Notes under the pieces: model-generated
Database searches by the model: none
Told to the model about the DNA's origin: nothing
The model's input: only the letters and a program-made list of their open reading frames with translations
Shown here: positions 1 to 8,249 of the stretch, one piece after another
Numbering within the stretch: the first letter of the stretch is position 1
Layout of the letters: each line of letters starts with the position of its first letter
Made by a program: the position numbers and the translations under genes
Source of the DNA: CAZAXU01 sp964489245
Lineage (GTDB): Bacteria; Bacteroidota; Bacteroidia; Flavobacteriales; Flavobacteriaceae
Direction of reading: 5' to 3'
Assembly: GCA_964489245.1 (NCBI GenBank)
Contig: CAZAXU010000019.1
Coordinates: forward strand, 1-43,963
DNA length: 43,963 nucleotides

Positions 1-16
1 CCTTTTTCCTTTCTCC

Positions 17-50
17 TTGTCATATAGAGACACCTTTTCCTTTATCTTTG
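17..50 (+). promoter_or_regulatory. Promoter for the TPR gene
   Basis: TTG at 17-19, a 23-base spacer and TATCTTTG at 43-50 match the Bacteroidota -33/-7 pattern (TTG...TAnnTTTG). This leaves a leader of about 50 bases before the ATG at 106. The assignment rests on the consensus only. Confidence 0.6.
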
Positions 51-105
51 TTGTTACAAAATAAATAAGGCTTATTGCCGTTTAAATAATATTAAAATAT
101 ACAAC

Positions 106-3100
106 ATGCAAAATAAATTTTTTCTTATCTTATTTGCGATGGGGTCATTAGGAATTTTTGCTCAAAAATCTGCAAAATTCTATAATCCCGACACAGACTA
201 TCTACGGGCATTAAATCTCTATAATAACAAGGAATTTAAAGCTGCCGAGTATGAATTTCGGCAATTGAAAAATACTATTGACGATGAGCAGATTTTAGGT
301 GATATTTACTACTATCTTGCCAGCATATCCGTGCGAACGGGAAAAGACAATGCCGACAAGCTTTTGACCTATTTCGTGCAACATTTTCCGAACCATCCCA
401 AAAAGAACATGGCATATTTTGAAGCGGCAGACTATCATTTCACACATGGAAATTTGGCTGAAGCCCAAGAATATATCAACAAAGTGGATCCCGGAAATCT
501 GTCTCGTGAAGATTATGAAAAATATAATTTTTATCTTGGCTATACCAACCTGAAACACAACAATTTAAAATCTGCTAAAAGGCTGTTCTCAAAGTTGCTC
601 AATTCCAAGCGATATGGAAAACAAGCCAAATATTATTACGGATATATTGCCTACAGGCAAAATGATTTTGTCAATGCCGAAAAATATTTTTCTCAAGTGG
701 AAGACGATGCGGGTTTTAATAAAAAAATGCCCTATTATAAAGCTGATATGTATTTCAAAATCGGCAAATTTCAAGATGCTATTGAACAAGCCAAAAGCAT
801 TTATAAACGCAGCAAAAGAAAAGAGAAATCTCAATTGGCAAAAATCATTGGAGAAAGCTATTTCAACCTGAAAAAATATGACCAAGCCATTCCCTATTTA
901 AAAGCATACCGCGGACATAGAGGAAAGTGGAGCAACACAGACTATTATCAGTTGGGCTATGCCTATTATAAATCGGGAGACTATCAAAATGCTATTGACA
1001 ATTTTAATAAAATCATCAGCGGAAACAACCGAATTGCTCAAAATGCCTATTATCATTTGGCGGATTGCTATCTGAAAACTCGGCAAAACGACAAGGCATT
1101 GAATGCGTTTAAAAAAGTTTCCGAAATGAATTTTGACAAAAAAATGCAGGAAGATGCATTTTATAACTACGCAAAATTGGGCTATGAACACGGCAATCCT
1201 TTTGAAGACGGCACAGCGGTTATCAACAGATATCTAAAAACTTATCCGCAGACCATCTATCGCCAAGAATTGGAAGATTTATTGGTGAATTCCTATCTTA
1301 CTTCAAATAATTTTGAAGGCGCCATCAGTCTCTTGGAAAAAAAGAATGAGACCAACACCAAAACCTATCAGAAAGCCGCTTATTATCGAGGCTTGGAATT
1401 ACTCAATGATCAAGACTATGACAAAGCCCAAGAAATGTTTGACAAAGTTTTACAATCGGGCTTTGAGCCCAGATATAGACAACTTTCAAAATTTTGGAAA
1501 GCAGAAGCTGATTATAGAAAAGGAAATTTTTATGATGCCAAAAACGGGTTTGAAGATTTTGCCGCATCAAAAGGAGTGAATGCTTCAAAAGAGAACAAAA
1601 TGATTGATTATAATCTGGGCTATTCTTATTTTAAACTCAAGAACTATCCGAATTCAGCCAAACATTTTAAAAGATTTATTGCTTCAAATCCAAAGCAGAA
1701 ACTCTTAAAAGATGCCTATTTACGCTTGGGAGACAGCTATTTTGCCACAAAAAAATATTGGCCTGCCATGGAAGCTTATAATAAAGCTATTGCCATGCAT
1801 GGCTCAGACACAGATTATGCCTATTATCAAAAAGCCATCAGCTATGGTTTTGTTGGAAAAAACAATAAAAAAATTGATGACTTAAAAGCATTTTTGCGTG
1901 CTTATCCCAAATCAAAATTGGTTCCCGATGCGCTATATCAACTCGGAAGCACCTACCTGAACACCAATCGGAATAACAAAGCATTGCAAACTTTTGATCG
2001 ATTGTTGGGCAAGTATTCCAAAAGCCGATATACTGCAGTAGTAATGCTCAAACAAGGCTTAATCTATTATAATTCCGGACAAAACGAACAAGCTCTCGGA
2101 AAGTTTAAGAAAGTGGTGAATAAATATCCGAGCACTGCTGTGGGAAGACAAGCCGCCGACAATATTAAAAATATATATATCGAAATCGGAAGAGCAAATG
2201 ACTATGCCGCTTGGGCAAGAAATATTTCTTGGATTAATGTGAGCAATAATGAATTGGACGATGCTGTATATACCGTGGCAGAAGAAAAATATATGGCTCG
2301 AGAAAATCAGGCTGCCATCAGAGATTTTGAAAAATATCTAAATCAATTTCCCAATGGAAGTCATGCTTTGAAAGCACACTACTATCTTGCCAATCTTTAC
2401 AAGAAAAAAGCAGATAAAAACAAAACCGCTATACACTACGAATATATCGCCAATCAAGCACAAAACGAATTTACGACGGAAGCCGTTAGAGTTTTGGCAG
2501 ATTTGCAGTTGCAAAAACAAGATTGGGCAAAAGCCAAGCCGTTGTTGCAAAGATTGGAAGATATCAGCAACTCTCCGGATGATATATTGTTTGCACAGTC
2601 CAACCTGATGAAAGCCAACTATCATTTGCAAGACTACAATAATTCTATTGTCTATGCCGAAAAAGTTTTGGCAAACACCAAGAGTAACAAGCAAATGAAA
2701 AGCGATGCCCAAATCATCATTGCTCGCTCCGGCATGCAAACAGGAGATGAACAAAAAGCACGAACCTATTATGCCAAAGTTTCCAAAACGGCAGGCGGGA
2801 AATTAGCCGCCGAAGCCCTGTATTTTGTCGCTTATTTTGAAAATAAAGATCTTCGATATGATGCATCTAACAAGACCATTGGAAAATTGACCAAAAAATA
2901 TGCAAGTTATAAATATTGGGCGGCGAAATCTTTGGTGCTGATGGCAAGAAACACTTATGCTAAAGGCGATGCTTTCAATGCCACTTATATTTTGGAAAGC
3001 GTGATTAAAAATTTTAAACAATATGCCGATGTCATTGAAGAAGCCCGAGGGCTTTTGCAAGAAATCAAGACCAAAGAAGCCAAGAAGAATTCATCTGTAA

Positions 3101-3108
3101 ACGAATAA
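106..3108 (+). CDS. Exported tetratricopeptide-repeat protein
   Basis: A 1000-residue protein with an N-terminal signal peptide (hydrophobic residues 5-19, likely cleaved after the Ala-Gln near residue 20). The rest is almost wholly tandem TPR-like helical hairpins, with repeated patterns such as YYxLGxxYxxxxxYxxAI and the A..YYLA / A...F..... spacing. No lipobox is seen, so a soluble periplasmic protein is likely. TPR solenoids are protein-protein scaffolds; no enzyme motif is visible. It lies 13 bases upstream of an outer-membrane beta-barrel gene on the same strand, which suggests co-transcription and a shared envelope function. The start is the ATG 56 bases after a good -7 box. The exact partner is unknown; a scaffold for outer-membrane assembly or transport is inference. 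Confidence 0.85.
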   Translation: MQNKFFLILFAMGSLGIFAQKSAKFYNPDTDYLRALNLYNNKEFKAAEYEFRQLKNTIDDEQILGDIYYYLASISVRTGKDNADKLLTYFVQHFPNHPKKNMAYFEAADYHFTHGNLAEAQEYINKVDPGNLSREDYEKYNFYLGYTNLKHNNLKSAKRLFSKLLNSKRYGKQAKYYYGYIAYRQNDFVNAEKYFSQVEDDAGFNKKMPYYKADMYFKIGKFQDAIEQAKSIYKRSKRKEKSQLAKIIGESYFNLKKYDQAIPYLKAYRGHRGKWSNTDYYQLGYAYYKSGDYQNAIDNFNKIISGNNRIAQNAYYHLADCYLKTRQNDKALNAFKKVSEMNFDKKMQEDAFYNYAKLGYEHGNPFEDGTAVINRYLKTYPQTIYRQELEDLLVNSYLTSNNFEGAISLLEKKNETNTKTYQKAAYYRGLELLNDQDYDKAQEMFDKVLQSGFEPRYRQLSKFWKAEADYRKGNFYDAKNGFEDFAASKGVNASKENKMIDYNLGYSYFKLKNYPNSAKHFKRFIASNPKQKLLKDAYLRLGDSYFATKKYWPAMEAYNKAIAMHGSDTDYAYYQKAISYGFVGKNNKKIDDLKAFLRAYPKSKLVPDALYQLGSTYLNTNRNNKALQTFDRLLGKYSKSRYTAVVMLKQGLIYYNSGQNEQALGKFKKVVNKYPSTAVGRQAADNIKNIYIEIGRANDYAAWARNISWINVSNNELDDAVYTVAEEKYMARENQAAIRDFEKYLNQFPNGSHALKAHYYLANLYKKKADKNKTAIHYEYIANQAQNEFTTEAVRVLADLQLQKQDWAKAKPLLQRLEDISNSPDDILFAQSNLMKANYHLQDYNNSIVYAEKVLANTKSNKQMKSDAQIIIARSGMQTGDEQKARTYYAKVSKTAGGKLAAEALYFVAYFENKDLRYDASNKTIGKLTKKYASYKYWAAKSLVLMARNTYAKGDAFNATYILESVIKNFKQYADVIEEARGLLQEIKTKEAKKNSSVNE

Positions 3109-3121
3109 AACAAAATTTAAA

Positions 3122-4813
3122 ATGAGAAGATTATCAAATAAAAACATCATATTCGTCTGTTTGTTACTATTTAGTTTCATGCTTCATGCGCAGAAAGAGA
3201 AAGACAGCGTGAAAACGGAAATCATTGAAGTGACACGTTCTTTCACGCCAAAAGTACAAGATGCTTTCAAGCTGCAAGTGAATCCGGAAGCAGAAAAAGT
3301 AACCGAAAAAAAAATTCCGGTTCAATATAAAATACAATCGGTTCCGGCTGCTTCTACTTTTGAACCCAAAAAAGGAAGCATGGTAAATTTCAGTGCAAGG
3401 GCACAGCACGAGAATGCGTTTTCAAGCTATGCTTCTCTAGGGTTGGGAAACTATTCTCGTATCAAAACAGATGCATTTGTTTTCTATCCGGTCACAGATG
3501 AATTGGGAGCAGCATTCAGACTGAAACATCATTCTTCACAAGGTGGAAAATACAAGGATATCACATATAACCCGTATTATGATACCAATGCCGATATTAT
3601 CTTTGACTACAATCATGAAAATACACAATGGAAAACAGATTTCGGATTCAAAGCCGATGTGAACGATCTCAGAATTTTTGACCGAATCGGACCGTATGAT
3701 GCCGCAGGAATCAGTAAAAACAGAGCCAATAAGATAATAAGTTTTTGTGTGGACGGCAATTTTGAAGAACAATTCATCAAAACGATTTCTGCTCAATATA
3801 ACGGCTACTGGGACAATGCATCCAACACTGAAAATAAATTTAATTTCTTCTCTGATTTTATATTTCCGGTTGGTGATTTTAACCTAAAGATGGGAATTCA
3901 GGCAGATTATCTCAAAGGAGATATCAATCTTGAGCATTTTGGAAATACCTACACGGAAAAAAATAAAATTTATAGTTATTTCGACTTGGGCGCTTTGCCT
4001 TCCATACAAGTGGAAAACGACCGCCTGATTATGAATTTGGGTGCTAAAATTTATTATCAAAATGCCAATTTCTACAACAATTTTCAATTTATTCCAAATG
4101 CCGATATCAGCTATAATTTGATTTATGAAAAATTGAGCGTTTATGCCGGAGCAACCGGAAATATCAAACAAAATCCGTATATGGAATTGACACAAAACAA
4201 TCCGTTTCTGGTTCCTGAAACCGGCATTCGCCCTGCACTGACTCCTTATGATGTTTACGGTGGACTGAACGGTGCTTTTTCATCAAGTTTTTCTTATGAT
4301 TTAAAAATGGGTTTTAAGCGTATAAAAAATCGTGTTTTTTATGATTTTGCAGCTGATTTATACGGAAGATATAAACTGATTTATGACAACATGAATCAAT
4401 CTTATCTCAAAACCGCACTCAATGTCGGAATTGGAAAAAAATTTGATTTAAAGCTGAAATTCAACTATATGCAAAACAATCCTGATCACTTTGCCAAAGC
4501 TTGGAATGTACCGGAATATGAATTTGGTTCCTTGCTCAGTTTCCATCCGATTGAGACACTAAATGTTGATTTTGAATTGGTGAATGTGAGTGAAAGGTCG
4601 GTCAGTCAAGATGGCGTATATTTTCGAACGCTCCCGAGCTATACCGACTTGAATCTGGGAATAAATTATAACATCAATGAGCACTTTTCTGTTTTTGTTG
4701 AGGGGAATAATCTATTGAATAAAACCTATGGACAATATTTCAATTATCCGGTTCATGCCATTCAAGTTTTAGGCGGATTGTCTTATCGATTTGATATTGT
4801 GAATGATAATTAG
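3122..4813 (+). CDS. TonB-receptor-like outer-membrane beta-barrel without a plug
   Basis: A 563-residue protein. Residues 1-23 form a signal peptide ending HAQ. Residues 24-85 are a charged, probably periplasmic segment rich in Glu, Lys and Pro. From about residue 88 the chain alternates hydrophobic and polar residues with aromatic girdles, as in outer-membrane beta-strands. The end carries the TonB-receptor-like stretch VFVEGNNLLNKTYGQY and closes with a C-terminal strand (GGLSYRF). The usual plug domain (LRG motif, about 120 residues) is absent and the protein is shorter than a typical 650-1000-residue receptor. It follows the TPR gene by 13 bases. A structural barrel or a partner of the TPR protein is more likely than an energised transporter, but this is inference. 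Confidence 0.78.
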   Translation: MRRLSNKNIIFVCLLLFSFMLHAQKEKDSVKTEIIEVTRSFTPKVQDAFKLQVNPEAEKVTEKKIPVQYKIQSVPAASTFEPKKGSMVNFSARAQHENAFSSYASLGLGNYSRIKTDAFVFYPVTDELGAAFRLKHHSSQGGKYKDITYNPYYDTNADIIFDYNHENTQWKTDFGFKADVNDLRIFDRIGPYDAAGISKNRANKIISFCVDGNFEEQFIKTISAQYNGYWDNASNTENKFNFFSDFIFPVGDFNLKMGIQADYLKGDINLEHFGNTYTEKNKIYSYFDLGALPSIQVENDRLIMNLGAKIYYQNANFYNNFQFIPNADISYNLIYEKLSVYAGATGNIKQNPYMELTQNNPFLVPETGIRPALTPYDVYGGLNGAFSSSFSYDLKMGFKRIKNRVFYDFAADLYGRYKLIYDNMNQSYLKTALNVGIGKKFDLKLKFNYMQNNPDHFAKAWNVPEYEFGSLLSFHPIETLNVDFELVNVSERSVSQDGVYFRTLPSYTDLNLGINYNINEHFSVFVEGNNLLNKTYGQYFNYPVHAIQVLGGLSYRFDIVNDN

Positions 4814-4850
4814 TATATTTGAGCTACTCTTAATCCTTAAAACTTCTATC

Positions 4851-5057
4851 ATGAAAAAAAATGTAGGTAACTCAGATAAACTCATACGACTTATTTTGGC
4901 AGTTGTATTGTTTTTAATCGTTTATTTTGAAAAAGTAAGTGGAACTACGCAATATGTCTTGCTCGTGATTGCACTGATTGCTGCGGGGACATCTTTAATC
5001 AATTATTGTCCGCTCTATTCCATTTTTGGCATCAATACTTGCAAAAATACAAAATAA
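4851..5057 (+). CDS. Small DUF2892 (YgaP-like) membrane protein
   Basis: A 68-residue protein beginning MKKNVGNSDKLIRLILAVVL. It has two predicted membrane helices (about residues 12-29 and 34-52) and the closing pattern NYCPLYSIFGINTCK. The N-terminal N-x-G-x-x-D/E-R/K-x-I-R pattern and C-terminal CPLY..FGI..C pattern are those of the DUF2892 / inner-membrane YgaP-like family. The biochemical role is not established; in some proteins the domain is joined to rhodanese domains. I chose the ATG at 4851; a longer in-frame reading back to 4803 would overlap the preceding gene and add a non-conserved leader. It may be co-transcribed with the barrel gene or have its own promoter. Confidence 0.8.
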   Translation: MKKNVGNSDKLIRLILAVVLFLIVYFEKVSGTTQYVLLVIALIAAGTSLINYCPLYSIFGINTCKNTK

Positions 5058-5107
5058 ACCCACTCAAAAATTTATTCGGTGGAGTTTTAATTCCAGACAT
5101 GCTTTTT

Positions 5108-5129
5108 AATCCTGATAATAATCGGGATT
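5108..5129. other. Hairpin between convergent genes
   Basis: AATCCTGAT and ATCGGGATT pair over 9 bp with one G-T wobble around the loop AATA. Neither side has an immediate T-run, so it is not a classic intrinsic terminator, though it sits between two convergent genes and may slow polymerase. Confidence 0.35.
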
Positions 5130-5168
5130 GAAGGGTTTTGTATTTGTAAAAGTTGTTATAGGTTAAGC

Positions 5169-6428
5169 TTAGAACAAAAGAGAAAGAGTGGAAATAGTCA
5201 GAAATCCCACAGATGCCAAGGTGAGATAAGCCGGCATAATGAACAAAAACATTTTGAGAATAGTGAGCCAACGGGATTGTCCGTAGAAGTTTCTTAGGCT
5301 TCTGTATAGATAATAAATGAACCACAGATTCAAAATAATAAGTATCCAGCTTGTTGAAAAAACGGTTCCGATAAGCAAATCTAATAAAAGGACAATAAAA
5401 AAGACCGTCTGGATATTGAACACCAAAACCAAGTTTTCCGTATAGCCGGATTTCTGCCCGATATAAAACAAAGTGAAAAACAAAGTGAAAATCGGTAAGA
5501 TGAAAAACAATGATATCGTGACTTTAGACAAAATGGAATCTATAAATTCGCCCCGTTTTTTTTTGTCTCCGGAAATTTGCTTCAATTTTAAAGCAGCTCC
5601 TGCAATTTGAGCATTAAACTTTGTTTTAGGCAATTTAAGTGAATCTAAAATGGCCTTTCCATTTGGAATTTTTGAGACGTTATCTTTTCCCGTGAAACTC
5701 ATAAAATCGCTGAAATAAGAAATCTTTTTTGTCCAAGGATATTGATTAAAATTTTCTCTGAGTTGCTTCCCTGCAGTACCGTCATACTCAAATCCTTTTG
5801 CCGAGAAATAGCGTTCAACAATGGGCAATCCTCGCATCAGTCTGTAGTCATTTTTTTCCAAATATTTTTTTGAACTCAATTTATATTTTCTTGAAAAAAC
5901 ACGGATAAGAAGCGTTTTATAAACACTGTCTTTCTTCTGTTGGGAAATGCTGTCATTGTTGAAGAACGTTTTCAAATGATCCGACTCAAAAATGGAATCC
6001 AACCGATGAAAATATATATCCTTACGAGAAGTTTTTTTTGAAGTTTTTTCTGTTTTTGCAGTCTTATCATCTTTTTCATTGTCTTCACTTGATAACATTG
6101 AAAAAAAACCATTCAACAAAAAATAAACAATGCTGATATGCAGCAAAAGCCTAAACGGATTGGCATAGCGCGTTCTTTTGCCTTCAATATATGCTTTGGC
6201 AACAAAAGCCGGTTTAAAAACCAAAGCATAAATACTTCGATAAAGCTTGGAATCAAAAGAGAAAAAATTATCAAAAAAATCTGCAAAGTATCTTTTGAAA
6301 CTCAAATGGCGCGTATCATTTTTCTGCCCGCAATACGAACAAAAATTTTCATTGCCTTGCAAAGGGGCGCCACAATCAAGACATGTCAGTCCTTTTCGTG
6401 CACTTTTTGATTTTATTTTGAATTTCAT
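5169..6428 (-). CDS. DUF3667 zinc-ribbon membrane protein
   Basis: A 419-residue protein. The N-terminus carries a C2-C2 zinc ribbon (Cys16, Cys19, Cys30, Cys33; CLDCG ... CSYCGQKN). It is followed by the DUF3667 signature: helix-rich FKRYFADFFDNFFSFDSKLY, then F(K)P..VAKAYIEGKR..Y.NPFRL, and a first membrane helix near 104-120. A long charged central region (about 125-300) follows, then several membrane helices to the C-terminus. DUF3667 proteins are common in Bacteroidota and their function is unknown. The start is the ATG at 6428: a perfect -7 box (TATCTTTG on the minus strand, 6440-6447) lies just upstream and excludes the longer TTG reading at 6452. It lies downstream of cmk but has its own promoter. 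Confidence 0.82.
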   Translation of the reverse strand: MKFKIKSKSARKGLTCLDCGAPLQGNENFCSYCGQKNDTRHLSFKRYFADFFDNFFSFDSKLYRSIYALVFKPAFVAKAYIEGKRTRYANPFRLLLHISIVYFLLNGFFSMLSSEDNEKDDKTAKTEKTSKKTSRKDIYFHRLDSIFESDHLKTFFNNDSISQQKKDSVYKTLLIRVFSRKYKLSSKKYLEKNDYRLMRGLPIVERYFSAKGFEYDGTAGKQLRENFNQYPWTKKISYFSDFMSFTGKDNVSKIPNGKAILDSLKLPKTKFNAQIAGAALKLKQISGDKKKRGEFIDSILSKVTISLFFILPIFTLFFTLFYIGQKSGYTENLVLVFNIQTVFFIVLLLDLLIGTVFSTSWILIILNLWFIYYLYRSLRNFYGQSRWLTILKMFLFIMPAYLTLASVGFLTISTLSLLF

Positions 6429-6439
6429 CCGCCGACAAA

Positions 6440-6447
6440 AATAATTT
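6440..6447 (-). promoter_or_regulatory. -7 promoter box for the DUF3667 gene
   Basis: TATCTTTG on the minus strand, a perfect TAnnTTTG match ending 12 bases before the ATG, so the leader is very short. No clear -33 TTG is visible. Confidence 0.5.
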
Positions 6448-6502
6448 CTCAAAGATAACGAAATAAATTTTTATCCACAGAGGTCTGAAAAACAAAGGAA
6501 TA

Positions 6503-7192
6503 TCAAGCGTTTGTCTTTTGATGTGCCAAACTCAACAATAGGTCAAATTGTTCTTTTCTTGTCAAATGACTATTGTCAATTTCAATGGCATCAGCGGTTT
6601 TGACTAGGGGAGATGCTGCTCTGGTTGAGTCTATCTTGTCTCTTTTAATAACATTTTTCAAGACATCTTCATAGCTGACATTCAAACCTTTTTGAATCAA
6701 CTCGTCATAGCGTCTTTGCGCTTTAATTTCAGGAGCGGCAGTCATAAAAATTTTGAGTTCTGCATCAGGAAAAACAACAGAACCAATATCTCGTCCGTCC
6801 ATGACAATACCTTTATTTTTGCCTATTTTTCTTTGCTGTGCTACGAGTTTTGCTCTAACTTCAGGAATCACCGCTATTTCACTCACAAAATCAGATACAT
6901 ACATATTTCTAATTTCTTTTTCTATATTTTCCCCGTTGAGATAGACCTCGGCAAAACCCAAATCAGGATTATATTTGAATGAAATATCAATTTTATCAAG
7001 TGCTTGAACTAGTTTTTCTTTGTCTAGATGGTTTTTGGAAATCAGCTTATTTTTCAAGGCATAATAAGTAACCGCTCTATACATGGCGCCCGTATCGATA
7101 TAAATATAATTCAATTCCTTGGCAATTTCTTTGGCAAGTGTGCTTTTTCCCGTAGAAGAAAAGCCGTCTATGGCAATGATAATTTTTTTCAT
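6503..7192 (-). CDS. cmk: Cytidylate kinase
   Basis: Cytidine monophosphate kinase, 229 residues. It phosphorylates CMP and dCMP with ATP in the cytoplasm, feeding CDP/CTP and dCTP pools. The N-terminal P-loop reads IAIDGFSSTGKST, followed by the family signature YIDTGAMYRAVTYYAL. The later MDGRDIGSVVFPDAELKIFM stretch (about residues 132-151) and the RRYDE lid segment are also diagnostic. The length is usual for the family. The ATG at 7192 shares its first base with the TGA of porQ (TGATG), which implies translational coupling; the next upstream start (TTG, 7195) would add one residue only. It is probably the last gene of a lon-porQ-cmk run. Confidence 0.96.
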   Translation of the reverse strand: MKKIIIAIDGFSSTGKSTLAKEIAKELNYIYIDTGAMYRAVTYYALKNKLISKNHLDKEKLVQALDKIDISFKYNPDLGFAEVYLNGENIEKEIRNMYVSDFVSEIAVIPEVRAKLVAQQRKIGKNKGIVMDGRDIGSVVFPDAELKIFMTAAPEIKAQRRYDELIQKGLNVSYEDVLKNVIKRDKIDSTRAASPLVKTADAIEIDNSHLTRKEQFDLLLSLAHQKTNA

Positions 7193-8211
7193 CAAAATTC
7201 GTCAAGTTTAACAATCACACTAAAAAATCCGGCATTCGATGCGTAGTTATAACTCCCATAAGAATAATTGAATTGAAATTTTCTAAGATTTATGCCTAAA
7301 CCGAAACTGAGACCACTGGAAAAACGTTGATCTTTCAGCCCTAACTCTGCCGCTCTTCTGAAATTATAACCGACTCTCAGATTGATTTTTTTCTTAGGAA
7401 ACAATTCAACACCAACAATCACATGCCTGAAAGCATGATTGATTAGTGTGATGTTTTCTTCCACTTCTTCGCCATCGGGATCTTGCGTGTTATGAGCCGT
7501 ATTGACAAAAGCAATTTTTGGTTTTTGCAGATTTTCCAAAGTAAAATACCATTTAAAAGGAGCGTGGGCAAAAGATTTGGAAAAACTAAAATCTATTTCA
7601 AAAGGGATTTTTTCTTTGACATCTTGATATCTAGAGAGTTGCGTGCCGAAATTTCTTGCTGCCAGTGCATACTGAACACCTGATTTTTCATTGCGATACA
7701 ACAAACCTAAATCAAAAGCAATGCCTGCTGAACTATAATTCCTCAAATTTGATAAGATAATCTTTGTGCTTGCGCCTACCGAAAATTTAGAATTCGGAAT
7801 AGTGTAAGAATAGCCTAGAATCAATGCACCTTCGGAAGCGCTAAAAGTTGAGCCGTCTCTGCTGCCGTCTTCTGTGGCATATTGAAATTTGCCATAGTTC
7901 ACATAAGAAACAGCTGCATAAAGAGTTCCCAATTTATTGAAAGTCTTGGCATAGGCAACATTTCCATAATTGATATCACCTAAGTAACTCACATAATTTG
8001 CTCCTAAATGCCCATCCATCACGGAATCTAAAGTTGCAGGATTATAAGCCGGTTGAAAAATATCATGATTCATTCCTGTAAAAACTTTTCCGCCAAAGGC
8101 AGCTTGCTTTGCAGAAATAGAAAGATTCAGAAATTGATAGACCGAATGTCCTCCAATCTGTGCTTGAAGTATCCCGCCGAACACAAAAAACAAATAAAAA
8201 ATACGCCTCAT
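7192..8211 (-). CDS. porQ: Type IX secretion system protein PorQ
   Basis: A 339-residue outer-membrane protein. It has a signal peptide (about residues 1-17, ending LQA), then the PorQ/PorV-type opening IGGHSVYQFLNLSISAKQAAFGG and an N-P-A-T-L segment, followed by alternating beta-strands to the C-terminus (SVIVKLDEF). PorQ and PorV belong to the FadL-like barrel family; in the T9SS, PorQ and PorZ work with the PorU/PorV attachment complex that processes and releases or anchors cargo at the cell surface. The two sorting-domain proteins in this window (16008-18413 and 29295-30074) are likely cargo of this system. It is 38 bases downstream of lon and overlaps cmk by one base. Confidence 0.88.
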   Translation of the reverse strand: MRRIFYLFFVFGGILQAQIGGHSVYQFLNLSISAKQAAFGGKVFTGMNHDIFQPAYNPATLDSVMDGHLGANYVSYLGDINYGNVAYAKTFNKLGTLYAAVSYVNYGKFQYATEDGSRDGSTFSASEGALILGYSYTIPNSKFSVGASTKIILSNLRNYSSAGIAFDLGLLYRNEKSGVQYALAARNFGTQLSRYQDVKEKIPFEIDFSFSKSFAHAPFKWYFTLENLQKPKIAFVNTAHNTQDPDGEEVEENITLINHAFRHVIVGVELFPKKKINLRVGYNFRRAAELGLKDQRFSSGLSFGLGINLRKFQFNYSYGSYNYASNAGFFSVIVKLDEF

Positions 8212-8249
8212 TCGGTTTGGTTTATTTTTATAACGCTAAAAGTAATAAA

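Noticed and set aside
2338..2754. A 138-codon minus-strand frame within the TPR gene
   Set aside because: It is the shadow of a clear repeat protein on the other strand; its hydrophobic Cys/Ile/Phe composition is typical of antisense reading.
5108..5129. Terminator for the DUF2892 gene
   Set aside because: The stem is short and has no adjacent T-run on either strand; listed only as a hairpin.
6470..6480. A DnaA-box-like TTATCCACA near 6471
   Set aside because: It is single, with no cluster of boxes, no dnaA and no AT-rich unwinding array nearby, so an origin is not supported.
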